From Clostridia bacterium (GTDB lineage Bacteria > Bacillota > Clostridia > Oscillospirales > Acutalibacteraceae): a stretch of 64,000 nt of DNA. Of this stretch, positions 25,614 through 35,900 are shown one piece after another. Under the pieces are notes generated by a model. It did no database searches and was not told where the DNA came from. It worked only from the letters and a program-made list of their open reading frames with translations. Numbering within the stretch: the first letter of the stretch is position 1; each line of letters starts with the position of its first letter. The stretch spans positions 1-64,000 of the forward strand of contig JAUNDK010000001.1 of assembly GCA_030526115.1 (NCBI GenBank), given 5' to 3'. The position numbers and the translations under genes were made by a program.

Positions 25614-26225
25614 TTATATACCAAGGGCTTCTTTTGCGAGTTTGTCGGCCATGTCGTTATATTTATCACCGGAATGGCCCTTTACCTTGCGGAAGTTTAT
25701 TTCCATTTTACTCATGGCATCGAGGCAGAATTCACGGTAAGCCTGGGTTCCGGCTTTTTTAGCCTTCCAATCTCCTGTTGCCCATCTTGCGATACCCTCG
25801 TAATCGTGGTATACTACTATCTTACCGATGTTGTTATTAAGGCAGTATCTTATTACGGATACAGACCCCATGATTTCACCGGCAACATTTCTCATCTCGG
25901 CCATTTCGGGGTCGCTGAATTTTTTTGAGAATCTGAAGGCTTTACCTTTGTAAAAAAGTACGGCGCCGGATGAAAATTCGCCTGTATCCTGACGAAAACT
26001 TCCGTCAACATAGGCGATGGCGGTGTCGTCATCGAACACCTCTTTTTCGTCTTTTTGTGTGGCGACACCGGAAGAGGAGTTCAGCCAGTTTTCAGCTTCC
26101 TCTTTTTTGAGGAATGATTTATATACTGCAGAAGGAAATCCGTCAATCTGCTCCTTGCACTCACTCCATGTGAGAAAAATTCCGGTTTTTCTTCCGCTTT
26201 TTACAGCATAATATTTCTTTGGCAT
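25614..26225 (-). CDS. rnhA: Ribonuclease HI with N-terminal hybrid-binding domain
   Basis: Cleaves RNA in RNA/DNA hybrids. The 203-residue protein begins with a caulimovirin/viroplasmin-type hybrid-binding domain (KKYYAVKSGRKTGIFLTW to about residue 48), then a linker, then the RNase H fold. Active-site acids are visible as Asp in YVDGSF, Glu in AGEIMG, Asp in YHDYEGI and Asp in YNDMADKLAKEA; the loop KVKGHSGD is typical. This domain order is common in Clostridia and eukaryotic RNase H1. Its promoter overlaps the start of the divergent gene. Confidence 0.94.
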   Translation of the reverse strand: MPKKYYAVKSGRKTGIFLTWSECKEQIDGFPSAVYKSFLKKEEAENWLNSSSGVATQKDEKEVFDDDTAIAYVDGSFRQDTGEFSSGAVLFYKGKAFRFSKKFSDPEMAEMRNVAGEIMGSVSVIRYCLNNNIGKIVVYHDYEGIARWATGDWKAKKAGTQAYREFCLDAMSKMEINFRKVKGHSGDKYNDMADKLAKEALGI

Positions 26226-26259
26226 TCTTAAGGTTTAACCTTTCATAATTTTTTCGAAT

Positions 26260-26288
26260 ATTATAAGACAAACTGAGGAAAATTGCAA
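26260..26288 (-). promoter_or_regulatory. Promoter of rnhA overlapping the divergent start codon
   Basis: Minus-strand -35 TTGCAA (26283-26288), 17-bp spacer, -10 TATAAT (26260-26265). The -35 box ends on the A of the ATG at 26288 of the divergent gene. Confidence 0.75.
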
Positions 26289-27457
26289 TGAACTTAAAAA
26301 ATGACAATCGCGGTTACATGAACCGTACACTCAGCATAGTACTTTCACTTGTAGTGATTGTAGTTATTGTTGCCATGGCAATGATAGGCATAAATCACAT
26401 TCAGGACAGTAAGGCGCAGAATCACGGTACCCAATTCAATGCCATAAGTGCATCTGCATTACCGACTCAGACTCCTGAACCTGTTGAAAGCAGTACGGCT
26501 CCTGTTGAGGTTTCACCGTCTCCGACAGCAACACCGACACCGTCTCCAACACCGGATCCTGAAGTTGTAAAACGTGAGGGCACAATTTTTGCAGCAGAAT
26601 ACTCGGGTCTCTCCATAGAAGAGAAAATAGAGGTTCTCAGAAAAAAATTCCCGGACGGAAAATACTGGAACTACTACGGCCACAGCTATGAAGAACTCAA
26701 GGCAATGAGTGTTTATCAGACGGCAATGCTTACATCGGATACAGCATGTGCCAACATTGAGGGTGCAAGCTGGTGTAATGTTTATAACGGTATAACATCA
26801 AAACTGTTCTATTCCTACGGGGATCTTATTCAGTGCATGGGATTTGCCAGCATGGTAAACGATTTCCTGTGGGGCGAGGATACTCCAATCTATATATCAT
26901 GGGATATCAATGACCTTGAAGTGGGCGATCACCTCAGAATGACAGAGTGGGATCACTCCATGACTGTTATAGGAATTTATGACGGATACATCACAGTTCT
27001 TGAGTGTAACAGAAATTTTGAAGACTGCCTTATTGAGTGGGACAGAGAGGTAAGTTTTGACTGGATTACCAATAACTACTTCGAGATTATCAAGCGCGGT
27101 GTAAACCCGAACGGCGAGACATATGATAAAAACTCCAATTTTGGAGAAGCTTTTGACTATGACGAGCGCCCGGACCTGTTCTTTGACTGGGCAACATACC
27201 TTGAAGAAATAAATCAGTATTACGATTACAGCAACGACGAATACACAAAGGATTTCCCGGCCCTGGAAGAAGATGATTCCTACTACAACGACTATGATTA
27301 TGGCTATGATTATGATTACGATTATGACTACGGCTATGATGATGGATTCGACGGTGGATATGATGAGGGTGGCGATGAAGAAATTCCTGCGGATATCCCT
27401 GTGGAGGATGATGCATCCGACGTATTTGTTCCCGATGATTTTGATGTTGAAGAGTAA
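26288..27457 (+). CDS. Membrane-anchored cysteine-peptidase-like protein with Asp/Tyr-rich tail
   Basis: No named family is recognised. The 389-residue protein has an N-terminal signal anchor (about residues 14-36) and a Pro/Thr/Ser linker (55-92) typical of surface proteins. A globular domain (about 98-280) follows, containing LIQCMGFASMVNDFLWG near 178-194 and a later DHLRMTEWDHSMTVIGIYDG near 219-238. This Cys-x-Gly-Phe then His order recalls NlpC/P60 or CHAP-type amidases, with Cys181 and His228 or so as candidate catalytic residues. The tail from about 320 to 389 is almost all Asp, Glu, Tyr and Gly, with repeated DYDYGYD. A gagga site supports the start. Peptidase activity is inference. 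Confidence 0.55.
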   Translation: MNLKNDNRGYMNRTLSIVLSLVVIVVIVAMAMIGINHIQDSKAQNHGTQFNAISASALPTQTPEPVESSTAPVEVSPSPTATPTPSPTPDPEVVKREGTIFAAEYSGLSIEEKIEVLRKKFPDGKYWNYYGHSYEELKAMSVYQTAMLTSDTACANIEGASWCNVYNGITSKLFYSYGDLIQCMGFASMVNDFLWGEDTPIYISWDINDLEVGDHLRMTEWDHSMTVIGIYDGYITVLECNRNFEDCLIEWDREVSFDWITNNYFEIIKRGVNPNGETYDKNSNFGEAFDYDERPDLFFDWATYLEEINQYYDYSNDEYTKDFPALEEDDSYYNDYDYGYDYDYDYDYGYDDGFDGGYDEGGDEEIPADIPVEDDASDVFVPDDFDVEE

Positions 27458-27467
27458 ATAAAATGAT

Positions 27468-27508
27468 GAGAGAGCCTGAATTCAGAAGTGAACAGGCTCT
27501 CTTTTTAT
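27468..27508 (+). terminator. Terminator of the Asp/Tyr-tail gene
   Basis: Stem agagagcctg / caggctctct followed by TTTTT. Confidence 0.9.
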
Positions 27509-27524
27509 TCGGTAAATAATATGA

Positions 27525-27557
27525 AAATTGGCTGTGATTGAAGTTTCACAGCCAATT
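27525..27557 (-). terminator. Terminator of the foldase-like lipoprotein gene
   Basis: Stem aaattggctgtga / (t)cacagccaattt, with Ts following on the minus strand, immediately after the stop at 27565. Confidence 0.85.
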
Positions 27558-27564
27558 TATAACA

Positions 27565-28656
27565 TCAGTTCTCGGAAACTGCAATCTTTGTTCCCATTCT
27601 GTTCTTATCTGTGATGAGATCCTTGAGCTTATAGTTTTTGATTACAGCATCGTTCATCTCGATATCCGCACCTTCTTCGGCAGCTTTATTTTCTATATAC
27701 TCGTTGAACTCGTCACTCTTCAGGTCAAGCATCATGGTGAGTCTGTCGGAAGAGCTGTCATATGCCTTAACAAAGCTGTCTTCTATGCTTAATTTTCTTG
27801 CAAGACAGATCTGGCCGGCGGCTTCAACAATGATGGTTTCGCCCTCTTTCATTTCAGGAATGCCTGATACAAGCTCGGTCGGGAAAGTATCTCCGCTGTT
27901 GAAATCGGTCGCAGCTACATAGGTGTAAGGTGCTGTCTGGGACTGAGTTTCAATCTTCATCTCCTCGGCACACATTTCAATGTCCTGATAACCGGTATCT
28001 ACCTTTTTCTTGAATGCATCGAAACTCTTTCTTCTTGTTTCAATTTCTTCCTCTGTCATGTCACGGCTCTTGCCGTATTCATCGGTTGTTGTGGTAAGAG
28101 ATGCAATAACATATTCGAAGCAGTATTTTCCGTCAACATAACTGTCGTGAAGATCATCCTTTGGAATTTCAAATTCTCCGCCCTCGTTGTAATAGTAATC
28201 GAAGAGCTTTTTGAAAAGCATGTTGTATTCACTGTAAGCCTTGCAGAATGAATCTGAGGAAACACCGATATCTTCAAATCCGGTGTAGTAATTCTGAATT
28301 AAATAGGTAGCTGTGTATTCAGCGCTCTCTTTCTCATTCTGTGTGAGATTAAGGTTGAGCTTATCTGTGACATCGTCCATCCAGATATATCTCTGTAAAT
28401 AAACATATGCTCTGTCACGAATCCATTCCTCTGCGCTTTTGCCGTCTATTTCAGCGCTCAGAACCTCTGTGTTGCTGTCTACATTTTTCGCGGCCTCATC
28501 AATGGCAAGAGTCAGATAGTAAAGATAAATTCCCACGGGAATTTCTTCGTTGCCGTTTTTTGCTGCCCATGTAAGGTCTTCGTTGTAACAGCCCGTAAAG
28601 GAAAGGCACATTGCCATTACAAGTACAAGGGCTGCGATTCTCTTCAATATTTTCAT
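27565..28656 (-). CDS. Lipoprotein, possibly SurA/PrsA-like
   Basis: 363-residue lipoprotein precursor: signal peptide followed by lipobox SFTGC (Cys23), so it should be anchored on the outer face of the membrane. The mature part has predominantly helical, acidic sequence with RDRAYVYLQRYIWMD and IPKDDLHDSYVDGKYCFEYVIAS segments, an arrangement reminiscent of the chaperone-like helical domain of SurA/PrsA. No parvulin PPIase motif is seen, so isomerase activity is unlikely. It is transcribed alone from a good promoter. The function remains unassigned; a secretion chaperone is a hypothesis from general shape only. Confidence 0.6.
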   Translation of the reverse strand: MKILKRIAALVLVMAMCLSFTGCYNEDLTWAAKNGNEEIPVGIYLYYLTLAIDEAAKNVDSNTEVLSAEIDGKSAEEWIRDRAYVYLQRYIWMDDVTDKLNLNLTQNEKESAEYTATYLIQNYYTGFEDIGVSSDSFCKAYSEYNMLFKKLFDYYYNEGGEFEIPKDDLHDSYVDGKYCFEYVIASLTTTTDEYGKSRDMTEEEIETRRKSFDAFKKKVDTGYQDIEMCAEEMKIETQSQTAPYTYVAATDFNSGDTFPTELVSGIPEMKEGETIIVEAAGQICLARKLSIEDSFVKAYDSSSDRLTMMLDLKSDEFNEYIENKAAEEGADIEMNDAVIKNYKLKDLITDKNRMGTKIAVSEN

Positions 28657-28692
28657 TGTGAAATATCCTCCCTAAAATAGTAACCGAGTGAT

Positions 28693-28721
28693 ATTATACT
28701 CCCGTTTTTCTAAAATGTCCA
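28693..28721 (-). promoter_or_regulatory. Promoter of the foldase-like lipoprotein gene
   Basis: Minus-strand -35 TGGACA (28716-28721), 17-bp spacer, -10 TATAAT (28693-28698). Confidence 0.8.
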
Positions 28722-28835
28722 CATATCAATGTGAACATCGGGTGAATTTTTTGCACATTTCACAAATAACATGCAACTCTTCTTCGCTGATAAAAACAGC
28801 TTCAAAAATAACTTTATTATACAGCTGTTTTGCGG

Positions 28836-28841
28836 TATAAT
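28836..28841 (+). promoter_or_regulatory. -10 element of the recD2 operon
   Basis: TATAAT at 28836-28841. A weak -35 (TTTATT, 28813-28818) lies 17 bp upstream. Confidence 0.55.
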
Positions 28842-28889
28842 AAAATTTACGAATATATCACAATAATCTGTAATTTAGGGGAGAAATCA

Positions 28890-31112
28890 ATGCCTGATAT
28901 TGAACTGCTGGAACTGACCGGCTCTGTGGCGAATATTATTTTCCATAATGATAAAAATCAATACAGTGTGCTTGAAGTCGAAAGCGGTGACGAACTTGTA
29001 ACCGTTGTCGGCATTTTTCCGTATATCAGCGAGGGAGAAGAACTCAAGATTTACGGAAGCTGGACAAGCCATCCCAGTTTTGGTCCTCAGTTTAAAGCAA
29101 GTGCATTTGAGAAAACCGCCCCTAAAACAACAGCCGCAATACTGCGGTATCTGTCAGGCGGAACAGTAAAAGGTGTTGGTCCTGCCACTGCGAGAAGAAT
29201 AGTAGAGGCTTTCGGAGAAGATACCATGAGGGTAATTGAGGAAGAACCAAACCGCCTCACCCAGATCAGAGGTATCAGCAGGGAAAAAGCCCTGAATATC
29301 AGCGAGGAAATCAAGCGTGTATATGGTATAAGGGAACTCATGCTTTTCCTCGGAGAATACGGAATTCGTCCTGAGGATACCGTAAAGGTATGGAAGACCA
29401 TCGGGCCGTCGGCAAAAGAGCTGATAAAAGAAGATCCTTATGTTCTCTGTGATGAGTCCATAGGTATAGATTTTGCCGTTGCCGATGAAATAGCATTAAA
29501 ACTTGAGAAAAGCATGGAATCGGAAAGCAGAATCAAAGCAGGTGTGCTGTATATTCTTCGTCATAATGCAGACAGCGGTCACACATGCATTCCTGAGGAT
29601 AAGCTTATTCCGGTTTCGTCAAAAATGCTTCAGGTTCCGCAGGAAGAAATAGCGAATCTTTTCAGCAATATGGAGATGAGCTTTGATATAATCCGCAAAG
29701 AGATAAACGAAAGGGTTTTTGTATTTCTTCCGAAAATATATCATGCGGAAAGTTTTTCGGCAGAGAGACTGGCCCTCATGCTTCATTATCCGCCTCAGTC
29801 CATCGGCGGTGTTGACGAAGATATTGAGAGAATAGAGCGTGAAGACGGTATAGAATATGCAGAGAAGCAGAAAGAGGCAATAAGAGCGGCTCTTCAGAAA
29901 GGTCTGCTTATTCTGACAGGCGGCCCCGGCACAGGCAAAACCACTACGCTGAATGCAATGATACGTCTGCTTAAGGAAAAAGGCGAGAAGGTTCTTCTTG
30001 CCGCCCCAACAGGCAGGGCAGCCAAGCGTATGAGTGAAGTTACAGGTGAAGAGGCCAAAACCATACATCGTATGCTTCAGGTGGACTGGGATGAAAATGA
30101 TAATCCCATATTCACAAGAAATGAGAGCAATCCCCTTGAATGTGATACGGTGGTAATAGATGAGCTTTCCATGGTGGACAGCCTTGTGTTTGAAGGTGTT
30201 CTTCATGCCCTGCCTTTAGGCTGCAGACTTATTCTTGTCGGTGACAGCGACCAGCTTCCCAGTGTAGGGCCCGGAAATGTGCTCGGTGATCTGATTGCAT
30301 CTGGTGTTTTCCCGACCGTTCAGCTCAGGGAGATATTCCGCCAGAGCATGGAAAGCCTGATTGTAACATCAGCTCACAAAATAGTTGACGGTTATGTGCC
30401 GGAGCTTAACATAAAGAACAACGACTTTTTCTTTATGGAGTATAATAACCCGATTTCCCTCAATGAGACAGTAAAAAATCTTTGCACAAAGCGTCTGCCT
30501 GATGCCTACGGATACTCACCGATAAACGATATTCAGGTTCTGTGTCCGTCAAGAAAAGGCGAAGTTGGAACCATGAACCTCAACCGTATTCTGAGAGATG
30601 CGATTAACCCGGAATCTCCGGGAAAGAAACAGTGCGAGCTCTTCGGAACGGTATTCCGCGAGGGCGATAAGGTAATGCAGATTAAAAATGACTATGAACT
30701 TCCGTGGGATAAGGACGACGGTACCATGGGTCAGGGTGTTTTCAACGGAGATATGGGTGTAATAAAATCCATAGACAGAGCCGGAAGAACCCTGAAAGTT
30801 ATAATAGATGATAAAACAGTCAGCTATGATTTTGACAAAGCAGGAAGTGAACTGGAACACGCCTATGCGGTAACGGTTCACAAGTCTCAGGGAAATGAGT
30901 TCAGTGCGGTTATCATTCCGCTTTACAGGTGTGTTCCGCAGCTGTGTTACAGAAATCTTCTGTATACCGGAGTAACCAGAGCAAAAAAACTGCTGATACT
31001 CATAGGTCAGAGAGAAATGGTTTTCAAAATGGTAGAGAATAACAAAAAGACAAAAAGATACACAGGCCTTCTGAGCTTCATAAAGGAAGAAATTTCAAAT
31101 GAAAATAGCTGA
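28890..31112 (+). CDS. recD2: ATP-dependent DNA helicase RecD2
   Basis: SF1B 5'-3' helicase involved in DNA repair outside RecBCD. The 740-residue protein has the RecD2-specific N-terminal OB-like region (ELTGSVANIIFHNDKNQYSVLEV), helix-hairpin-helix repeats around 90-170 (GVGPATARRIV, RGISREKA), and Walker A GGPGTGKTTT near 353. DEXX-box VIDELSMVD, GDSDQLPSVGPG, and a C-terminal YAVTVHKSQGNEF motif follow. The start at 28890 has an aggggag site; the longer upstream frame begins before the -10 element. It overlaps comF by 14 bases. Confidence 0.95.
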   Translation: MPDIELLELTGSVANIIFHNDKNQYSVLEVESGDELVTVVGIFPYISEGEELKIYGSWTSHPSFGPQFKASAFEKTAPKTTAAILRYLSGGTVKGVGPATARRIVEAFGEDTMRVIEEEPNRLTQIRGISREKALNISEEIKRVYGIRELMLFLGEYGIRPEDTVKVWKTIGPSAKELIKEDPYVLCDESIGIDFAVADEIALKLEKSMESESRIKAGVLYILRHNADSGHTCIPEDKLIPVSSKMLQVPQEEIANLFSNMEMSFDIIRKEINERVFVFLPKIYHAESFSAERLALMLHYPPQSIGGVDEDIERIEREDGIEYAEKQKEAIRAALQKGLLILTGGPGTGKTTTLNAMIRLLKEKGEKVLLAAPTGRAAKRMSEVTGEEAKTIHRMLQVDWDENDNPIFTRNESNPLECDTVVIDELSMVDSLVFEGVLHALPLGCRLILVGDSDQLPSVGPGNVLGDLIASGVFPTVQLREIFRQSMESLIVTSAHKIVDGYVPELNIKNNDFFFMEYNNPISLNETVKNLCTKRLPDAYGYSPINDIQVLCPSRKGEVGTMNLNRILRDAINPESPGKKQCELFGTVFREGDKVMQIKNDYELPWDKDDGTMGQGVFNGDMGVIKSIDRAGRTLKVIIDDKTVSYDFDKAGSELEHAYAVTVHKSQGNEFSAVIIPLYRCVPQLCYRNLLYTGVTRAKKLLILIGQREMVFKMVENNKKTKRYTGLLSFIKEEISNENS

Positions 31113-31758
31113 GCTTTTGTGGCCACGCAGATGTCTGAACTGTGGCACTGCCATCAGAGAAGCATGGTTGTGTGATGAGTGCCTTGAGCTGATAAGGCCA
31201 AGAATGAGCACCCTCAGGGTTCAAAAAGGATTTAATGAAATATCATGCAATGTTCTGGCGTTGAATGCCTATGGTGACGGCTGGAAAAAATCCATGGAAG
31301 ATTATAAATTCCGCTCGGCATACAGGCTGAGCGAAGGCTTCGGATACCTTGCCGCCATCACCCTCAGAGAGTTTGCAGATATTGAAACTTATGATATAAT
31401 TACCTTTGTACCCATGACCCGTAAAAAGGTGAGGGCAAGGGGATATAATCAGGCCATGAAACTTGCCGAGAGTGTGGCAAAAGAGCTTTCTCTGCCATGC
31501 GAGATGCTTCTTGATAAAGTGAAAGACAACCGTACCCAGCATACGCTCTCCCGGAAAGAGCGTCAGAAGAACGTAATAGGTGTTTACGGAACAATTAACG
31601 AAAATATAAAAGATAAAAAGATAATTCTGATTGATGATATAATTACCACAGGCGCAACCCTGAGGGAATGCTGTTCGGTTCTGTTAGAAGCGGGAGCCCT
31701 TGAGGTTACATGCTTATGCATGGCCTATGAAGAAAGGAAACACAATGCTGAATCCTGA
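31099..31758 (+). CDS. comF: ComF family phosphoribosyltransferase-like protein
   Basis: ComF proteins take part in DNA uptake and are linked to single-stranded DNA handling. The 219-residue protein has an N-terminal four-Cys zinc finger (RRCLNCG and WLCDECL) and a type I phosphoribosyltransferase domain with RGYNQAMKLAE, RTQHTLSRKERQKNV and the PRPP loop ILIDDIITTGATL. Its start lies within the last codons of recD2, with aaggaag as ribosome binding site, and its end overlaps the next gene by 14 bases, so the three genes are translationally coupled. comEC lies elsewhere in the window. Confidence 0.93.
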   Translation: MKIAELLWPRRCLNCGTAIREAWLCDECLELIRPRMSTLRVQKGFNEISCNVLALNAYGDGWKKSMEDYKFRSAYRLSEGFGYLAAITLREFADIETYDIITFVPMTRKKVRARGYNQAMKLAESVAKELSLPCEMLLDKVKDNRTQHTLSRKERQKNVIGVYGTINENIKDKKIILIDDIITTGATLRECCSVLLEAGALEVTCLCMAYEERKHNAES

Positions 31759-32758
31759 GATAGCAATAGATTTTGGAGCTTCAAATATAAGACTGTTCCT
31801 TGATGGCAAGGGTATAGTGGTCAATGAACCCGGAATGCTTGCCGTAGACGTGAGAGATGAAGCCGTTCTTGCTTCAGGCAAAGATGCAAGAGAGCTCATA
31901 GACAGAAATGCCGCAGTAGTAGAGGTGAGAAATGCCTTTACATTCGGTAGAATTCAGAATTTCCCGATGGCATCCCATATCATAACAAGACACATAAAAA
32001 AACAGGCAGTTGGAAGAATTTCTCTGCCGGGCGCATATGTTTCCGCTCCCGATGACCTGACAAGTGTCGACCGACAGGCAATTACCGATTTAATTGTGGA
32101 TACGGGAATCAAAAGAGTATATTTTCTCAGCGAGAGCTGCTGTGCGGCTTTGGGCGCAGGAGTTAATATTTTTACCGATGTTCCGGTATTCATACTCGAT
32201 ATAGGTGCATCAAAGACCACCTGTGCCATGATAAGACGAGGTGTTCCGGAAATTGTGAGAACTCTCACACTCGGCGGCAGAGATATGGATGATGCCATTA
32301 TCATGATGATAAAAAAACGTTTTGGTATATCCATAGGTCATAACTCCGCAGAGGAACTGAAAATCGCCACTGCTTCGGCACTGGTTCCTGAGAAAGAAAT
32401 TATAGCTGAAGTGAAGGGACTTAATGTTCTCACCTGTCTTCCCGATAAAGCCAATGTATCGAGCGAAGATACTTCTTCTGTAATATCCGGAATATGTGAG
32501 GCAATAGCGGACCTTGTAACAGGTGTAATGTCAGAGATGGATGATACCGCATACAGTATGCTTCCGCAGAACGGGCTTATCGTTACAGGCGGCGGAGCAA
32601 GAATAGACGGTATGGACAGATTTCTCCGCAGAAAAACCGGTCTCGAAACCTACATTCCCGAAAGACCTGAGCTTTGTGCGGTAAACGGAGCCGCAAGGGT
32701 ATTCGATCTCAAAGATAAAAATGCCCGTGCCGCAGTAATTCGTTACAGCAACAGATAA
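31745..32758 (+). CDS. Divergent MreB-like actin-family protein
   Basis: 337-residue member of the MreB/Mbl actin superfamily. The phosphate-1 motif IDFGASNIRLFLDG at the N-terminus, phosphate-2 motif FILDIGASKTTCAMI near 149-163, TLGGRDMD, and adenosine motif VTGGGARIDGMD near 280 are in order and correct spacing. Compared with standard MreB (DLGTANTL, DIGGGTTE), the phosphate-2 motif lacks the Gly-Gly-Thr-Glu consensus, so ATPase and filament properties may differ. The start at 31745 has an aaagga site and overlaps comF. It may be a second, specialised paralogue; the usual mreBCD neighbours are missing. Confidence 0.8.
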   Translation: MLNPEIAIDFGASNIRLFLDGKGIVVNEPGMLAVDVRDEAVLASGKDARELIDRNAAVVEVRNAFTFGRIQNFPMASHIITRHIKKQAVGRISLPGAYVSAPDDLTSVDRQAITDLIVDTGIKRVYFLSESCCAALGAGVNIFTDVPVFILDIGASKTTCAMIRRGVPEIVRTLTLGGRDMDDAIIMMIKKRFGISIGHNSAEELKIATASALVPEKEIIAEVKGLNVLTCLPDKANVSSEDTSSVISGICEAIADLVTGVMSEMDDTAYSMLPQNGLIVTGGGARIDGMDRFLRRKTGLETYIPERPELCAVNGAARVFDLKDKNARAAVIRYSNR

Positions 32759-32769
32759 ATATAAAACCG

Positions 32770-32815
32770 AGGTTCTTTGCCGAGTGAAACCAGCATTCGG
32801 CAAAGAACCTTTTTG
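32770..32815 (+). terminator. Terminator of the recD2-comF-mreB-like operon
   Basis: A 14-bp stem aggttctttgccga / tcggcaaagaacct followed by TTTTT. Confidence 0.92.
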
Positions 32816-32914
32816 CAGTTATTTTGCGCCTTAAAATCCGATTTTTTTGTCTTTTTTATGTTATACTGTTTAGGCTGATTACGTAAATTAATTCTTATTT
32901 TGGAGAACTGATAT

Positions 32915-35900
32915 ATGAGTAAATTTTTAAATATGGGAAAGCGAATACTTTCATGTATATGTGCAGCAGCACTGATTATGCAGTCGGCTCCGCTGATGTA
33001 TGCGGATGAGGCCGCAGGTGAGAGTTCAGAGCCTTCTGTTATGTTTGTTGATATAGGTTCTGAGGAAGAAAGCGAACCTGTTTTTACACATGAAGACAAC
33101 AGCGAAGCCGAAACATCAGCCGAAGAATTTAACGAAACCGACAATGAAGCCGAAATATACACAGAATCTGAAATTATTCAGGAAGAAGTTACCCTCGACA
33201 GCATTGAGGATGAATCCGAAAGCAGTACTGATGAAAACGAAATAATCGAAGAAATCATTGAGGAAACTTCTGTAATTCCCGAAAACGAAAGTGAACCTGT
33301 GGAAGAAGTAATTGATAACGGGGAAAGTACAGGTTCAGAAGAATCAAAGAATCCCGAATTCGACAAAACCTTTGCTCAGGCGATATATGATCCGAATTTT
33401 AGAGCTTTTCTCCGTGAGTATAGCGGAACTTCCGTTTTTGCTTCAATGTCAGATCAGCACAGAATAACAGCGGATGAGCTCACCTTAATTGAAAACATTA
33501 CGGAGATAGACTTTTCCGATGAAAATATAAAAACTGATGTAAGCAGAATAAGAAGACTTGACGGTATAGAGCTGTTTAAGGATCTTGAAAAGCTTAATGT
33601 TGCGGATGCAAATCTTACATCCATTGATTTTTCCTCGCTGAAAATTCTCAGGGAACTTACATTTGTTCCCAATGCCGTAAAAGATAATACTACCGGTCTC
33701 TATCTTTTTGATATACCAAAGAGTGCGCCATTCATGCCTGAAACTCCATCAATTGATGAATATTCGGGAAAATATTCCATGGAAGCCACACATGGCCCGG
33801 AATATCGCTATGTATATTATCCGGAGAATAACCCGGTTGGAATTAATGTAATATTCGATTTCACTTCAGCTGAAGAAATTGCCAGAGTTGATTTAAGCAG
33901 TCTGGATTTTGATAAAGCAATTCCATCTCAGAAATGGACAGGTAATCAGATTATACCGAATCCTGAGATTAAAGACAGCGAAAAGCTGCTTGTCAGAGAT
34001 GTGGATTACACGCTTGTTCCCGGTGAAAATAAGAACATCGGCAAGGCAGACATCACAGTATGCGGCAGGGGTAATTATTACGGCTCTGTCAGCTTTGAGT
34101 TCAATATAATTCCTCAGGACATAAGCATAGAAAATATTGATAATACCCGTCCGGGTAAGATAGTATTCAACATCAAATCATCCAATCCTGACGGAGTGTC
34201 AAATATCATCAAATGTTCAGAGAACGATGATATGAGTTCCTCAAAATATTTCAGCTCCGAATCCGATACAGTCAGCGCAGTAAATCTCGAGCCGGGAAAA
34301 ACATATTATTTTCAGGCTTATGCGAAAGCTGCTGACGGAGAGACAGGTTATTATTCATCTAAAACAGAGAAATACTCTGTCAGCTGTGCAGATGAGAGCT
34401 TTACAGCTTCTTTTGCGGATGGAAAGACAAAATATGATTATACGGGCATACAGGTAAAACCGCAGATTAATGTGTATTACGGAGAAAATCTTCTCACAGA
34501 GGGCACAGATTATACATTGGATTTTACAGACAATATCATGCCCGGTAAGGCTGATGTTGAAGTTGTGGCAACAGGTAACAGGAACATAAAGTGTAATCTC
34601 AGCTTCAGTATTTATCCCGCTGCCGCACAGATAAGTTCAATCACATGTTCTTCTCTCGGAAAAGTTGAAGTAACTCTCGGAAAAACATATCCCGATGGAA
34701 CCGAATTTGTTCTTCAGTATTCCGAGAAATCTGACATGAGCAATGCTGTAACACTTAGCGGTACATCAAAGAGTTTTACGGTAAGTGGCCTTACAGACGG
34801 AACAGTATATTATTTCAGAGCATACGCCAGGTATAAGGTTGGAGAAAAATACTATACCGGTGGTAAATCTTCTGTTAAATCCATAAAGAGTCTTACCCCG
34901 ATTACAGCGATAAAATTAATCGGTGATGTAAGCAGATTCACATATAACGGAAAGGAAATAAACCCGGCTGTGTCTGTTCAGGCAGGTACTGAGGTTCTTA
35001 CCAAAGGTTCGGATTATACCGTAAGTTATAAAAACAATATCAGTTGCGGAACAGCCACAATTACGGTTAAGGGTGTGGGATCATACGGAGGAACTCTCAG
35101 TAAAAACTTCACGATAGTTCCGAAATCCACAGGTATTTTATCTTACACAAATCCTTATCCCGGAACCATCAGATTCAAACTGAGTTCATCTGCTCCGTCA
35201 GGAGTGACTTATACTGTCAGATGCTCGGAAAAATCTGATATGAGCAATGCAAAGCTTTTCACCTCATCATCAACAAGTATAGACGCAGGTGGACTCAAAC
35301 CCGGTGTAAAATACTATGTTCAGGTCTGGGCGGAGAGTTCCGTAAACGGAAAGACATATAAATCCGACTACTCATCAAAAAAGACTGTAAGCTTTGAGCA
35401 GAAAACATTTAAGGTAGCTTTAAAATCAGGAAGCAGTAAGCACTATTACTCCGGTAAAAGTATAAAGCCGTCACTTAATGTTTATTACGGAGATACTCTT
35501 CTCACAGCGACAAAGCATTATTCTGTAAGTTACAGGAACAATATACTTCCCGGTAAGGCAAGTGTAACTGTTACTGCTTTGGGCGACAGCAGTCTTAAGT
35601 GCAGTACGAGTTTCAAAATATACCCACCTACACCGGTCATAAAAAGTCTGATGAACAAAGGCGTGGGAAAAGTAAGAGTTGTATTTGACGGAGTTTTCCC
35701 AGAGGGAACAGTATATTGCGTTCAGTATTCACTTAATGCGGATATGTCAGATGCAAAGACTGTAAGCGGTTCCGCAGGTGATATTACTGTCAGCGGACTC
35801 AGAAACGGAAAGAAATACTATTTCAGGACCTACACAAAGTATAAGGTAGGGGACTCCTATTATTACAGCGGTAAGTCCGGGACTGAATCAAAGGTTACAC

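Noticed and set aside
27090-27416. His/Asn-rich minus-strand ORF
   Set aside because: Reverse complement of the Asp/Tyr repeat tail, not an independent metal-binding protein.
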